A program made the position numbers and the translations under genes. 37,687 nt of DNA from an uncultured Eubacteriales bacterium (GTDB lineage Bacteria; Bacillota; Clostridia; Oscillospirales; CAG-272): contig CAKSER010000013.1 of the NCBI GenBank assembly GCA_934447715.1, positions 1-37,687 on the forward strand, given 5' to 3'. Below the pieces are notes generated by a model. The model did not search any database. It was not told the origin of the DNA and was given only the letters and a program-made list of their open reading frames with translations. This document shows, piece after piece, positions 16,610-24,655 of this stretch (within the stretch, counting starts at the first letter, position 1; each line of letters begins with the position of its first letter).

Positions 16610-16678
16610 TTGTAATTTTCTCCGGGATTTGATATAATAGGCTTAAATCAACATAATATTCTTAAGGCATAATGCCTT
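16610..16678 (+). promoter_or_regulatory. Candidate promoter and leader hairpin of the HAAS operon
   Basis: TTGTAA (16610-16615) and TATAAT (16633-16638) are 17 nt apart. This predicts a leader of about 130 nt before the ATG at 16775. In it AAGGCA (16664-16669) and TGCCTT (16673-16678) form a small inverted repeat. The promoter overlaps the start region of trmB on the other strand. Confidence 0.5.
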
Positions 16679-16774
16679 TCAATTATGCATTATATAATAA
16701 AACCGTCATTTTTTCAACCGTTTATAGAAAATATTGTCTGTATACATAAATAAAGCAAACAACAGGGGGGCAGA

Positions 16775-17773
16775 ATGAATAAGCAGGAATTATTCTCGCA
16801 GTTATCCGAGAAATTATCCGCTCTTGGCATAGATTCAAAGACAACACAAAAGCATATTCAAACTCTTGACGGCTTTTTTTGCGGAATGAGTGAGCAGGAA
16901 ATCGATAAATGCATTTCCGAAATCGGCGATGTAAACGATTTTGCCGTCAGTGTATATGAAATAATCAAAAAAAGCAAAAAGACAAAGGATACCGAGGCTG
17001 AAAACAGCTCGGAAAGCCAAATGCATACAAGCGAAAATCCTTCGCTTGGGGACACAGTAAAAATTACCGATGAGCTTGATATCCCGTGGCCGGTTGACGA
17101 TGATTTTCTTTTTGACGAAAATAATGAAAACGTAGAAAACGATCCGGAAAAGGAAGAAACTGCAGTCGGAGGCGGCGCGGTTGTACAAGGCGGTAATGTA
17201 AAGGATATTTCCGATTCCGATATCAGGATAAGCAGAAGCAATATCGCGGCGGTATCGCAAAGAAGAAGCCGGGATACAGGCAATCTGCCGGCAAATTCCG
17301 GCAAAGGTGAAACCGGTCAGACGGCAAAGCCGGTAAGGACAAAAGAGGAAGAGGAGAAAATCAAGCACAATAAAACCGTTTTTTATACGGTGCTTGCCGT
17401 TCTTTGTCCTGTATGGCTGCTTGCGCTCGGAATAGTCGCCGGGCTTTTCGGATGTGTATATTTTATTGCAGGTCTTCTGGCTCTTGTTTCTGTTTTGGGA
17501 ATGGTCGGAGTTGTAATTGCCGGAACCGGAATGGCGCTGTTCGGAATTGTTTACGGAATAACAAAGCTTTCTGTCAAGCCGATCGGTCTTTACGAGATCG
17601 GGCTCGGAATTTCGATTGCCGGAATTACAATGCTTCTCGGAATACTGCTTTATAACTTTACAATCCGCGTAATGCCGATTGTTTTCAGAGAGCTTATAAA
17701 GTTTTCGAAATATATACTTGCAAAGCTTAAGGAGCTGTTCTTCAGGCTCAGAAGGGAGTGTGTCGGGGAATGA
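16775..17773 (+). CDS. HAAS-domain (DUF1700-like) membrane protein
   Basis: 332 aa. Residues 1-70 form a helical domain of the HAAS/DUF1700 type (MNKQELFSQLSEKLSALGI and QEIDKCISEIGDVNDFAVSV), usually found on cytoplasmic regulatory membrane proteins. Residues 75-200 are an acidic then basic, low-complexity linker. The C-terminal part has three or more hydrophobic helices between about 205 and 312. AGGGGGG is the binding site. The stop overlaps the start of the next gene (ATGA), so the two are coupled. In many Firmicutes HAAS genes sit with a PadR-like repressor and a DUF4097 protein; here no PadR gene is in the window. Confidence 0.75.
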   Translation: MNKQELFSQLSEKLSALGIDSKTTQKHIQTLDGFFCGMSEQEIDKCISEIGDVNDFAVSVYEIIKKSKKTKDTEAENSSESQMHTSENPSLGDTVKITDELDIPWPVDDDFLFDENNENVENDPEKEETAVGGGAVVQGGNVKDISDSDIRISRSNIAAVSQRRSRDTGNLPANSGKGETGQTAKPVRTKEEEEKIKHNKTVFYTVLAVLCPVWLLALGIVAGLFGCVYFIAGLLALVSVLGMVGVVIAGTGMALFGIVYGITKLSVKPIGLYEIGLGISIAGITMLLGILLYNFTIRVMPIVFRELIKFSKYILAKLKELFFRLRRECVGE

Positions 17774-18615
17774 AGCCTACATCGATTATCTTTCTGATAT
17801 TTTCGGTTATAATTCTTGTCGTCGGAATGATTGTCTGCAATGTTGCAACAAAGCTGGCGGATAAGCAGGGTGTTGTGCTTTTCGAGCAGACAACTCTCGA
17901 AAACGGAGATACCGTCATTAAAAAGGAAATACCGAACGACAAATTCACAAAGCTCGAGCTCGAGATAAAGGATGCCCCGGTAAATATTTTCGGCGGCGCG
18001 GAAAGCTCATATGTTGAGCTTGTCAATTTCGATGTAAACTCGTACGGAATAAGCGACCTGAACAACACGCTTTCGATCGACGACAGCTTCAATATAACCT
18101 CGCTTTTCAAATCCACCGGAGGCGCACAGTTCAAAGGCCTCAGATATGTGGTATTTGACAGAAAGGAAAAGAAAGGAAGCGAAAAGTCGGTAAATATATA
18201 TCTTGCCGACAATACCGATCTGAAAAATATCAGCATCAAACTCGGGAAGGGCTCTGTTTATGTTAAATCGGTTTCCAAGGCGCTTGACTATTCTCTTGTT
18301 ACCGAGCAGGGAAATGTCACGCTGGACGAGGTTAAAAACGCAACTCTTGCCAAAATCCGTACCGGAAGCGGCACTGTTGCGCTGAACTACTCGATAGGAA
18401 CTCTGTTTGACGTTGATATTGCAAGCGGACAGTTTAACGTAATCAATCACAACTCGGATCAGATCAGCTATGCTGTCGGCGTGTCGACCGGAATCGTAAG
18501 ATACAACGGCGAGGACAAGGGAAGCAGGTTCGAATCTGTGTCCGGTGATCCGCTGACAACGATCAATGCAAGAATCGGAGAAGGCCAGGCAATGATCAAC
18601 GATCTGGAAAAATAA
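17770..18615 (+). CDS. DUF4097-like membrane-anchored beta-strand protein
   Basis: 281 aa from ATG 17770, which overlaps the stop of the HAAS gene by 4 nt; a GTG at 17758 in the same frame is rejected because the coupled ATG is better placed after GGGAG. An N-terminal anchor helix covers residues 5-24. The rest is a run of short beta strands (FTKLELEIKDAPVNIFGG, LKNISIKLGKGSVYVKSV, GNVTLDEVKNATLAKIRTGSGTV), the pattern of DUF4097 putative adhesins that form a beta-helix or solenoid. A role at the cell surface together with the HAAS protein is inferred from the conserved gene pair. Confidence 0.75.
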   Translation: MKPTSIIFLIFSVIILVVGMIVCNVATKLADKQGVVLFEQTTLENGDTVIKKEIPNDKFTKLELEIKDAPVNIFGGAESSYVELVNFDVNSYGISDLNNTLSIDDSFNITSLFKSTGGAQFKGLRYVVFDRKEKKGSEKSVNIYLADNTDLKNISIKLGKGSVYVKSVSKALDYSLVTEQGNVTLDEVKNATLAKIRTGSGTVALNYSIGTLFDVDIASGQFNVINHNSDQISYAVGVSTGIVRYNGEDKGSRFESVSGDPLTTINARIGEGQAMINDLEK

Positions 18616-18727
18616 CGCATTTCTGCAAAAGAGATTACAAAGCCGATCTTAAAAGCACCGACGTATATTTTTATCACCTAAGATGCATAATATCAGTGTC
18701 ACAAAAATTATAAAGGAGTGATAAAAT

Positions 18728-18943
18728 ATGCTCGATAAGATAGCGCTTCTTCTTGCTATTATCGGAGGAATCAACTGGGGAAGCATCGGCCTCTTCGGTT
18801 TTGATATAGTCGGTTGGATCTGCGGAGGGCAGGCATCTGTTGTCAGCAGAATAATCTTTACTGTGGTCGGTCTTGCATCGCTTTGGTGCATCTCTCTTCT
18901 TTTCAGAGAGGACGAGGAAACTGCCGGCAGTGTTAACAGATAA
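18728..18943 (+). CDS. DUF378-family small membrane protein
   Basis: 71 aa with two hydrophobic helices. The motif LLLAIIGGINWGSIGLFGFD is the signature of DUF378, a family of unknown function in Firmicutes, and SLWCISLLFR ends the second helix. A short charged tail (EDEETAGSVNR) follows. AAAGGAG lies 10 nt before the ATG. It lies 112 nt after the DUF4097-like gene and is followed by a strong terminator. Confidence 0.85.
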   Translation: MLDKIALLLAIIGGINWGSIGLFGFDIVGWICGGQASVVSRIIFTVVGLASLWCISLLFREDEETAGSVNR

Positions 18944-18972
18944 CATCGGCTAAAAAAACAAATAAAAAAAAG

Positions 18973-19003
18973 ACAGGGCGGAGAAATTTTTTCTCCGCCC
19001 TGT
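18973..19003. terminator. Bidirectional terminator between the DUF378 gene and pyrG
   Basis: A 14-bp perfect stem (18973-18986 with 18990-19003, ACAGGGCGGAGAAA and its complement) around TTT. On the minus strand it runs into eight T, the likely end of the guaA-pyrG transcript; the plus-strand tail is weaker. Confidence 0.9.
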
Positions 19004-19061
19004 TTTGGCGATTGTAAATCCAATCGTTAAGACCGTTTAATTTAATCGGTTTATCTTAACC

Positions 19062-19094
19062 TGCGGTGTACGGCAGCTAAGGCTGTATGCCGCA
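19062..19094. other. Wobble-rich hairpin in the 3' region of pyrG
   Basis: TGCGGTGTACGGC (19062-19074) and GCTGTATGCCGCA (19082-19094) pair over 13 positions on the plus-strand reading, three of them G-T, around a 7-nt loop. On the minus strand the same positions are A-C mismatches, and no T run follows there. ATTTTGTTAT follows on the plus strand. Its purpose is not clear. Confidence 0.4.
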
Positions 19095-19144
19095 TTTTGT
19101 TATCGGTTTTTTCAGCAGCAATAGCTTTCCGTCTGCCGGAAGAA

Positions 19145-20761
19145 TTACTGCTTTTTCTTTCCGTTTGCGTGGTCAAGAGCGGCACCGATAAAGCCCTTGA
19201 AGAGTGGGTGCGGTCTGTCCGGGCGGCTCTTGAATTCCGGATGGAACTGAACTCCGATGTAAAACGGTCTGTCTGTAAGCTCGACAGTCTCAACAAGCCG
19301 TCCGTCGGGAGAAATTCCGCTGAGCGTAAGCCCTGCATCCTCCAGATCCTTGCGGTATTTGTTGTTCAGCTCATAGCGGTGGCGGTGACGTTCGGATATG
19401 GTATCTGAACCGTAGAACCTTTCCATTGCCGATCCGGGCGCAATTACGCAGGGATATGCGCCGAGGCGGAGCGTTCCGCCCATCTCGATATTGTCGCTCT
19501 GGCCGGGCATAAAGTCGATGACCTTGTTCTTGCACTGCTCGTCAAACTCTCCGGAATTCGCATCCGGTATGCCTGCTACATTTCTTGCATATTCAATTAC
19601 CGCAACCTGCATTCCGAGGCAGATGCCGAAGAACGGAAGATTGTTTTCTCTTGCATATTTTGTCGCAAGAACCATTCCCTCGATTCCTCTGTTTCCGAAG
19701 CCGCCGGGAACGATTATTCCGTCAAGACCGTCAAGCTTTTCGGAAATATTCTCCGGAGTGATGCTTTCCGAGTCTATCCAGTTGATATTTATATGCGTGT
19801 TGTGGAAATATCCTGCGTGGCGGAGCGATTCCGCAACAGAAAGATATGCATCGTGAAGACCTACATACTTTCCGACAAGCCCGATCTCTGTTGTATACGG
19901 TCTTGCCTTTATCCTTTCAACCATTTTGATCCATTCTGTAAGGTCAGCCGGCTTTGCATCGATTCCGAGCTCGCGGCATACAACGCCGGAGAAATCGTGC
20001 TGCTCAAGCATGAGCGGCGCCTCGTACAGGCAGGGAAGAGTCAGGTTCTGAATTACGCAGTCCGGCTTTACGTTGCAGAACAGCGAAATCTTCTTGAAAA
20101 TCGATTCCTCGAGCGGCTCATCGCAGCGCAGAACGATTATGTTCGGGTTGATTCCCATTCCCTGAAGCTCTTTTACAGAGTGCTGTGTCGGCTTTGATTT
20201 GTGCTCATCCGAGCCGCGTAAAAACGGAACAAGCGTTACATGGATGAACAGGCTGTTTTCTCTTCCGACCTCAAGCGAAATCTGCCTTACCGCTTCGATA
20301 AACGGCTGGGATTCGATATCTCCGATTGTTCCGCCGATTTCGGTGATTACAACATCGGCGCCTGTTTTTCTTCCGACGCTGTATACAAATTCCTTGATCT
20401 CGTTGGTGATATGCGGAATGACCTGAACCGTCGAGCCGAGATATTCTCCGCGGCGCTCCTTGTTTAAAACATTCCAGTACACCTTTCCGGTTGTCAGGTT
20501 GGAATATTTGTTAAGGTCCTCATCGATAAATCTTTCGTAATGACCGAGGTCAAGGTCGGTTTCCGCTCCGTCCTCGGTTACATACACCTCTCCGTGCTGA
20601 TACGGGCTCATGGTGCCGGGGTCTACGTTTATATACGGATCAAGCTTCTGAGCTGCAACCTTTAGTCCTCTTGATTTCAGCAGCCTTCCGAGGGATGCCG
20701 CGGTGATGCCTTTTCCGAGCCCGGAAACAACGCCTCCGGTCACAAAAATATATTTTGTCAT
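19145..20761 (-). CDS. pyrG: CTP synthase
   Basis: 538 aa, full length. It aminates UTP to CTP using the amide of glutamine. The N-terminal synthase domain starts with FVTGGVVSGLGKGITAASLGRLLK (P-loop) and has GTIGDIESQPFIEAVRQ. The C-terminal class I amidotransferase domain carries the nucleophile in FFGICLGMQVAVIEYAR and the His-Glu pair in GVQFHPEFKSRP. The site GAGGAGAAAG precedes the start. It follows guaA by 31 nt on the same strand; both use glutamine for nucleotide synthesis. The transcript probably ends at 18973-19003. Confidence 0.98.
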   Translation of the reverse strand: MTKYIFVTGGVVSGLGKGITAASLGRLLKSRGLKVAAQKLDPYINVDPGTMSPYQHGEVYVTEDGAETDLDLGHYERFIDEDLNKYSNLTTGKVYWNVLNKERRGEYLGSTVQVIPHITNEIKEFVYSVGRKTGADVVITEIGGTIGDIESQPFIEAVRQISLEVGRENSLFIHVTLVPFLRGSDEHKSKPTQHSVKELQGMGINPNIIVLRCDEPLEESIFKKISLFCNVKPDCVIQNLTLPCLYEAPLMLEQHDFSGVVCRELGIDAKPADLTEWIKMVERIKARPYTTEIGLVGKYVGLHDAYLSVAESLRHAGYFHNTHININWIDSESITPENISEKLDGLDGIIVPGGFGNRGIEGMVLATKYARENNLPFFGICLGMQVAVIEYARNVAGIPDANSGEFDEQCKNKVIDFMPGQSDNIEMGGTLRLGAYPCVIAPGSAMERFYGSDTISERHRHRYELNNKYRKDLEDAGLTLSGISPDGRLVETVELTDRPFYIGVQFHPEFKSRPDRPHPLFKGFIGAALDHANGKKKQ

Positions 20762-20792
20762 TTTGACTTTCTCCTCTGATTTTTTAATCTGC

Positions 20793-22325
20793 TTATTCCC
20801 ACTCGACGGTTGCCGGGGGCTTTGAGGTTATATCATAGACTACGCGCGTGATTCCGTTGATTTCGTTTGTAATTCTGCTGCTTGCCCTTTCCAGCGCCTC
20901 ATACGGAAGTCTTGTCCATTCCGCCGTCATGAAGTCGTCTGTCGTGACAGCACGCAAAGCAACTGTATATCCGTAGGTTCTTGCATCACCCTTGACTCCG
21001 ACAGAGCGGAGGTCGGTAAGAACCGCAAAATACTGATTTGTTTCCTTTTCAAGTCCGGCTCTTGCGATCTCCTCGCGGAAGATTGCATCCGCATCACGCA
21101 GAATATCAAGCTTTTCCTTTGTAATCTCTCCGATTACGCGAACGGCAAGTCCGGGGCCCGGGAACGGCTGACGCCATACAAGCTCATGCGGAATGCCGAG
21201 CTTTGTTCCTGCCTCGCGGACCTCGTCCTTAAACAGATCGCGCAGCGGTTCGGTAATTTCGTCAAAAGCGATTACATCCGGGAGCCCTCCTACATTGTGG
21301 TGGCTTTTTATTACCGCAGAATCGCCCTTTCCGCTCTCGATTACGTCCGGATAGATCGTTCCCTGAGCTAAGACGTTGACCTTTCCGATCTTCTTTGCCT
21401 CATCCTCGAATACTCTGATGAATTCTTCTCCGATTATCTTTCTCTTCTTTTCGGGATCGGTAACTCCGCTCAGCTTGGATAGGAAACGCTCCTCTGCATT
21501 AACCCTGATCAGATTCAGTCCGAACTGACCTCTGAAGGTTCTTTCTACCAGATCTCCCTCGTCCTTTCTTAAAAGACCGTGGTCGACGAATACGCAGGTA
21601 AGATCGCTTCCGATTGCCTTATGTAAAAGAACTGCCGCAACAGACGAATCAACTCCGCCGGAAAGAGCAAGAAGCACTTTTTTGCCCTTGAGCTCCTTTT
21701 TGTATCTTTCAATCGAGCGCGATACAAAATCCTCCATTGTCCAATCCGCCTTGCAGCCGCAGACCAAAAACAGGAAGTTTGAAAGAATCTGCTTACCGTA
21801 GACGGTATGTGTGACCTCCGGGTGGAACTGAACACCGTAAATTTTCTTTTCCTCGCTGCACATTGCGGCGCACGGGCATTTTGCTGTGTGGGCAATGGTT
21901 TTAAAGCCCTTCGGCGGAACGCTGATAAAATCAGTGTGGCTCATAAAGCATATGCTTTCGCTCGGAACATCCTTAAAGAGGATGCTGTCATCGGTATACA
22001 CGACGGTTTTTCCGTACTCGCTTGAATCGTTTGCGCTGTCAACCGTTCCTCCTGCCATGAACGCAAGAAGCTGATCTCCGTAGCATATTCCGAGAATAGG
22101 AAGACCTATGTCGAGTATTTTAGGGTCATAATGCGGAGATGTCTTGTCATATACGCTGTTCGGTCCTCCGGTAAAAATTACTCCGGAATAGTTCTTTTCC
22201 TTGATCTGCTCTGCCGTGATCTTGTTGTATGGCAGAATTTCGGCATAAACATGCTGTTCGCGGACTCTTCTTGCAATCAGCTGGTTGTATTGCCCTCCGA
22301 AATCCAAAACGAGTATTTTGTCCAT
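20793..22325 (-). CDS. guaA: GMP synthase (glutamine-hydrolysing)
   Basis: 510 aa, full length. It converts XMP to GMP with glutamine and ATP. The class I amidotransferase domain has its Cys in LGICYGDQLLA and His-Glu in GVQFHPEVTH. The ATP pyrophosphatase domain has LALSGGVDSSVAAVLL. The C-terminal dimerisation region ends in YDITSKPPATVEWE, the standard terminus. AAGGAG lies 5' of the ATG. The 92-nt gap to asnB is very AT-rich and contains an inverted repeat, TATCAT/ATGATA at 22359-22373, possibly an operator; no purine riboswitch fits in it. Confidence 0.98.
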   Translation of the reverse strand: MDKILVLDFGGQYNQLIARRVREQHVYAEILPYNKITAEQIKEKNYSGVIFTGGPNSVYDKTSPHYDPKILDIGLPILGICYGDQLLAFMAGGTVDSANDSSEYGKTVVYTDDSILFKDVPSESICFMSHTDFISVPPKGFKTIAHTAKCPCAAMCSEEKKIYGVQFHPEVTHTVYGKQILSNFLFLVCGCKADWTMEDFVSRSIERYKKELKGKKVLLALSGGVDSSVAAVLLHKAIGSDLTCVFVDHGLLRKDEGDLVERTFRGQFGLNLIRVNAEERFLSKLSGVTDPEKKRKIIGEEFIRVFEDEAKKIGKVNVLAQGTIYPDVIESGKGDSAVIKSHHNVGGLPDVIAFDEITEPLRDLFKDEVREAGTKLGIPHELVWRQPFPGPGLAVRVIGEITKEKLDILRDADAIFREEIARAGLEKETNQYFAVLTDLRSVGVKGDARTYGYTVALRAVTTDDFMTAEWTRLPYEALERASSRITNEINGITRVVYDITSKPPATVEWE

Positions 22326-22417
22326 CTTTTGCTCCTTAATCTATATTGCTTTATACACTATCATATAATGATATAATAAACAGATTAAATAAATATAATT
22401 AAATTTTTAACCTTCTT

Positions 22418-24001
22418 TTAATTCCCGCTTTCTCCGTAGTTTGAAAGCACTCTTGCAGAAGGATCGTTTACATTGCAGCCCTCCCAGCTCTTGTTGGGCA
22501 TCCAGAAATCAACAACCATCTCTGCCTGTCCGGGATAGTATTTTTCAAATATCATGCGGTAGAGGAGCGATTCCTTTGTAAAAGGTTTTGCAAAGCTGTA
22601 TTCTTTGCATTCCTTTTCAAATTCGCTGTCCGAAAAGCATTTTTCGGCATATTCCTTCAGATCGTCTACCATTGAATGGCCGACGGCATCCGAAAAAGCA
22701 GCCTTTTCGCGAAGAAGAATCGAATCCGGCAGCAGCTTGTCCTTTTCGAACGCGTGGCGGAGCAGATATTTGCCCTTGCCGTATTTGTTCATCTTCATTT
22801 CGGGGTCGATCGACATTACATATTTTACAAAGTCAAGATCACCGAACGGAACGCGCGCCTCAAGAGAGTTTACCGAAATACATCTGTCGGCGCGGAGGAC
22901 ATCATACATGTGAAGCTCCTTTACGCGCTTGACCGATTCGCTCTGGAATTCAGAGGCAGACGGGGCAAAGTCGGTATATTTGTACCCGAAAAGCTCATCC
23001 GAAATCTCTCCGGTAAGAAGAACGCGGATGTCGGTGTTTTCATGGATGTATTTGCAGACAAGATACATTCCGATGCTGGCTCTTATTGTTGTAATATCAT
23101 ATGTGCCGAGAATCGAAATAACCGTCTCAAGAGCAGAGAGAACATCCTCCTTTGTGATAATGACCTCGGTATGGTCGCTTCCGATATAATCTGCAACCTG
23201 CTTTGCATATTTTAAGTCAATTGCGTCCTCGCTCATGCCGATTGCAAAGGTCTTTATAGGCTTGCTGCTCTTTTTGGCGGCAATTGCGCATACAAGAGAG
23301 GAATCAAGTCCTCCGGAAAGAAGAAAACCTACCTTTGCGTCTGCGATAAGCCTCTTTTCGACTCCGCAGATCAGCTTGTCGTGAATGTTTTTGCAGACCG
23401 TTTCAAGATCGTCATGGCAGACACTGTCTACCTTTGTAATGTCGTTATAGCAGATAAATTTTCCATCCTTGTAATAATGTCCCGGAGGGAATGGCATGAC
23501 CTTTTTTGCAAGACCTACAATATTCTTTGCCTCGCTTGCAAATAAAATAACTCCGTTTTCGTCATATCCGTAATAAAGCGGACGGATTCCGATCGGATCG
23601 CGTGCGGCGATATATTCATCGGCTTTTGAATCGTAGATTATAAGCGCAAATTCCGCGTCGAGCATTTTAAACATTTCAACACCGTATTTGCGGTACATCG
23701 GAAGGAGAATTTCACAGTCGCTGTCGCTTTTAAAGCTGCAGCCCTCGTCTGTAAGCTCCTTTTTGATCTTTTCAAAGCCGTAGATTTCTCCGTTACAAAC
23801 TAAATAGCAGCCGTCATACTCAAATGGCTGCATTCCTTCATCTGTAAGGCCCATGATTGCAAGGCGGTGAAAGCCGAGCAGACCTTTTTTTGTATCTATA
23901 ATGCGGCTGCTGTCCGGGCCGCGTGATATGGTTTTGTCAAAACCTGATTTAAAAGCATCATAAGCGGCAGTTCTGCCGCAATATCCCATTATTGAACACA
24001 T
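22418..24001 (-). CDS. asnB: Asparagine synthase (glutamine-hydrolysing)
   Basis: 527 aa. The start is fixed by the N-terminal nucleophile: MCSIMGYCG, with Cys2 exposed after removal of Met. The class II amidotransferase half includes RGPDS, FHRLAIMGL and CNGEIYG. The synthetase half has LLSGGLDSSLVCAIAAKK for ATP and TGEISDELFGY. GAGG lies a few bases before the start. It follows bioY by 21 nt and precedes guaA, so three successive genes (asnB, guaA, pyrG) encode glutamine amidotransferases downstream of a glutamine synthetase gene. Confidence 0.97.
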   Translation of the reverse strand: MCSIMGYCGRTAAYDAFKSGFDKTISRGPDSSRIIDTKKGLLGFHRLAIMGLTDEGMQPFEYDGCYLVCNGEIYGFEKIKKELTDEGCSFKSDSDCEILLPMYRKYGVEMFKMLDAEFALIIYDSKADEYIAARDPIGIRPLYYGYDENGVILFASEAKNIVGLAKKVMPFPPGHYYKDGKFICYNDITKVDSVCHDDLETVCKNIHDKLICGVEKRLIADAKVGFLLSGGLDSSLVCAIAAKKSSKPIKTFAIGMSEDAIDLKYAKQVADYIGSDHTEVIITKEDVLSALETVISILGTYDITTIRASIGMYLVCKYIHENTDIRVLLTGEISDELFGYKYTDFAPSASEFQSESVKRVKELHMYDVLRADRCISVNSLEARVPFGDLDFVKYVMSIDPEMKMNKYGKGKYLLRHAFEKDKLLPDSILLREKAAFSDAVGHSMVDDLKEYAEKCFSDSEFEKECKEYSFAKPFTKESLLYRMIFEKYYPGQAEMVVDFWMPNKSWEGCNVNDPSARVLSNYGESGN

Positions 24002-24022
24002 ATATCATCCTCAAAAGATTAC

Positions 24023-24595
24023 TTATTTTATCGATGATGCCTTTTTGATCAGAGATGATATTCTTCCGGATATAAGAGCCGCGCCCGCAACACTGATTAT
24101 GTCCTTTACGGCATACGGCAAAGAAACCAAAAGCAAAGCCGGAACAAAATCCGAGCCGGTTAAATGTGCAAAATATAATACCCCGATCAAATGGCAAAGG
24201 ACCAGCCCGATAATTCCGGAGCCGATCTTTATGAATATTTTTTTATTATCCGATACGAGTCCGCAGGAGAAAACAAGGAAAATGAATCCGAAAATAAAGC
24301 CTCCGGTTTTTCCGAGCAGAACGCCGATTCCGCCGGAAAACGCAGAAAAAACGGGAATTCCGACAACTCCCATAAGCAGGTATCCGAGCAGCGCAAAAGA
24401 TGATCTTTTTACGCCGAGGCAGTAGCCGCAGAGCGCAACCGCAAACGTCTGAAGCGTTACCGGAACGCCGGACGGGAGCGGAAAGGATATCTGCGCACTT
24501 ACGACGATAACGGCAATAAACATTGCCGTTATCGTTATGTCGAATACTGTCTTAAATACCTTGCTTTTTTTTTCGGATTCAATTACTTTTTTCAT
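24023..24595 (-). CDS. bioY: Biotin transporter BioY (ECF substrate-binding subunit)
   Basis: 190 aa with about six hydrophobic helices. The family motif LPSGVPVTLQTFAVALCGYCLG lies near residues 38-60, followed by GVVGIPVFSAFSGGIGVLLGKTGGFIFGF, both diagnostic. BioY binds biotin in the membrane and works with the shared EcfA/EcfT energising module or alone. The binding site before the ATG is weak (GAGAGTT). Sixty nt separate it from glnN upstream and no terminator lies between, so it may be read through from glnN. No BirA operator was recognised. Its presence in a glutamine cluster has no obvious metabolic reason. Confidence 0.93.
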   Translation of the reverse strand: MKKVIESEKKSKVFKTVFDITITAMFIAVIVVSAQISFPLPSGVPVTLQTFAVALCGYCLGVKRSSFALLGYLLMGVVGIPVFSAFSGGIGVLLGKTGGFIFGFIFLVFSCGLVSDNKKIFIKIGSGIIGLVLCHLIGVLYFAHLTGSDFVPALLLVSLPYAVKDIISVAGAALISGRISSLIKKASSIK

Positions 24596-24655
24596 GCTGC
24601 TTTAACTCTCACTGTAAATTTGTTTATTCTGTCTTGCAGCAAGAATTGCGAAAGC

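Noticed and set aside
22326..22417. Purine riboswitch before guaA
   Set aside because: The gap is short, almost pure AT and without the three-way junction; only an inverted repeat TATCAT/ATGATA is seen.
24596..24655. BirA operator or biotin control site before bioY
   Set aside because: The palindromic TTGTTAAC/GTTAACAA arrangement is absent; only a minor CTTG/CAAG repeat is present.
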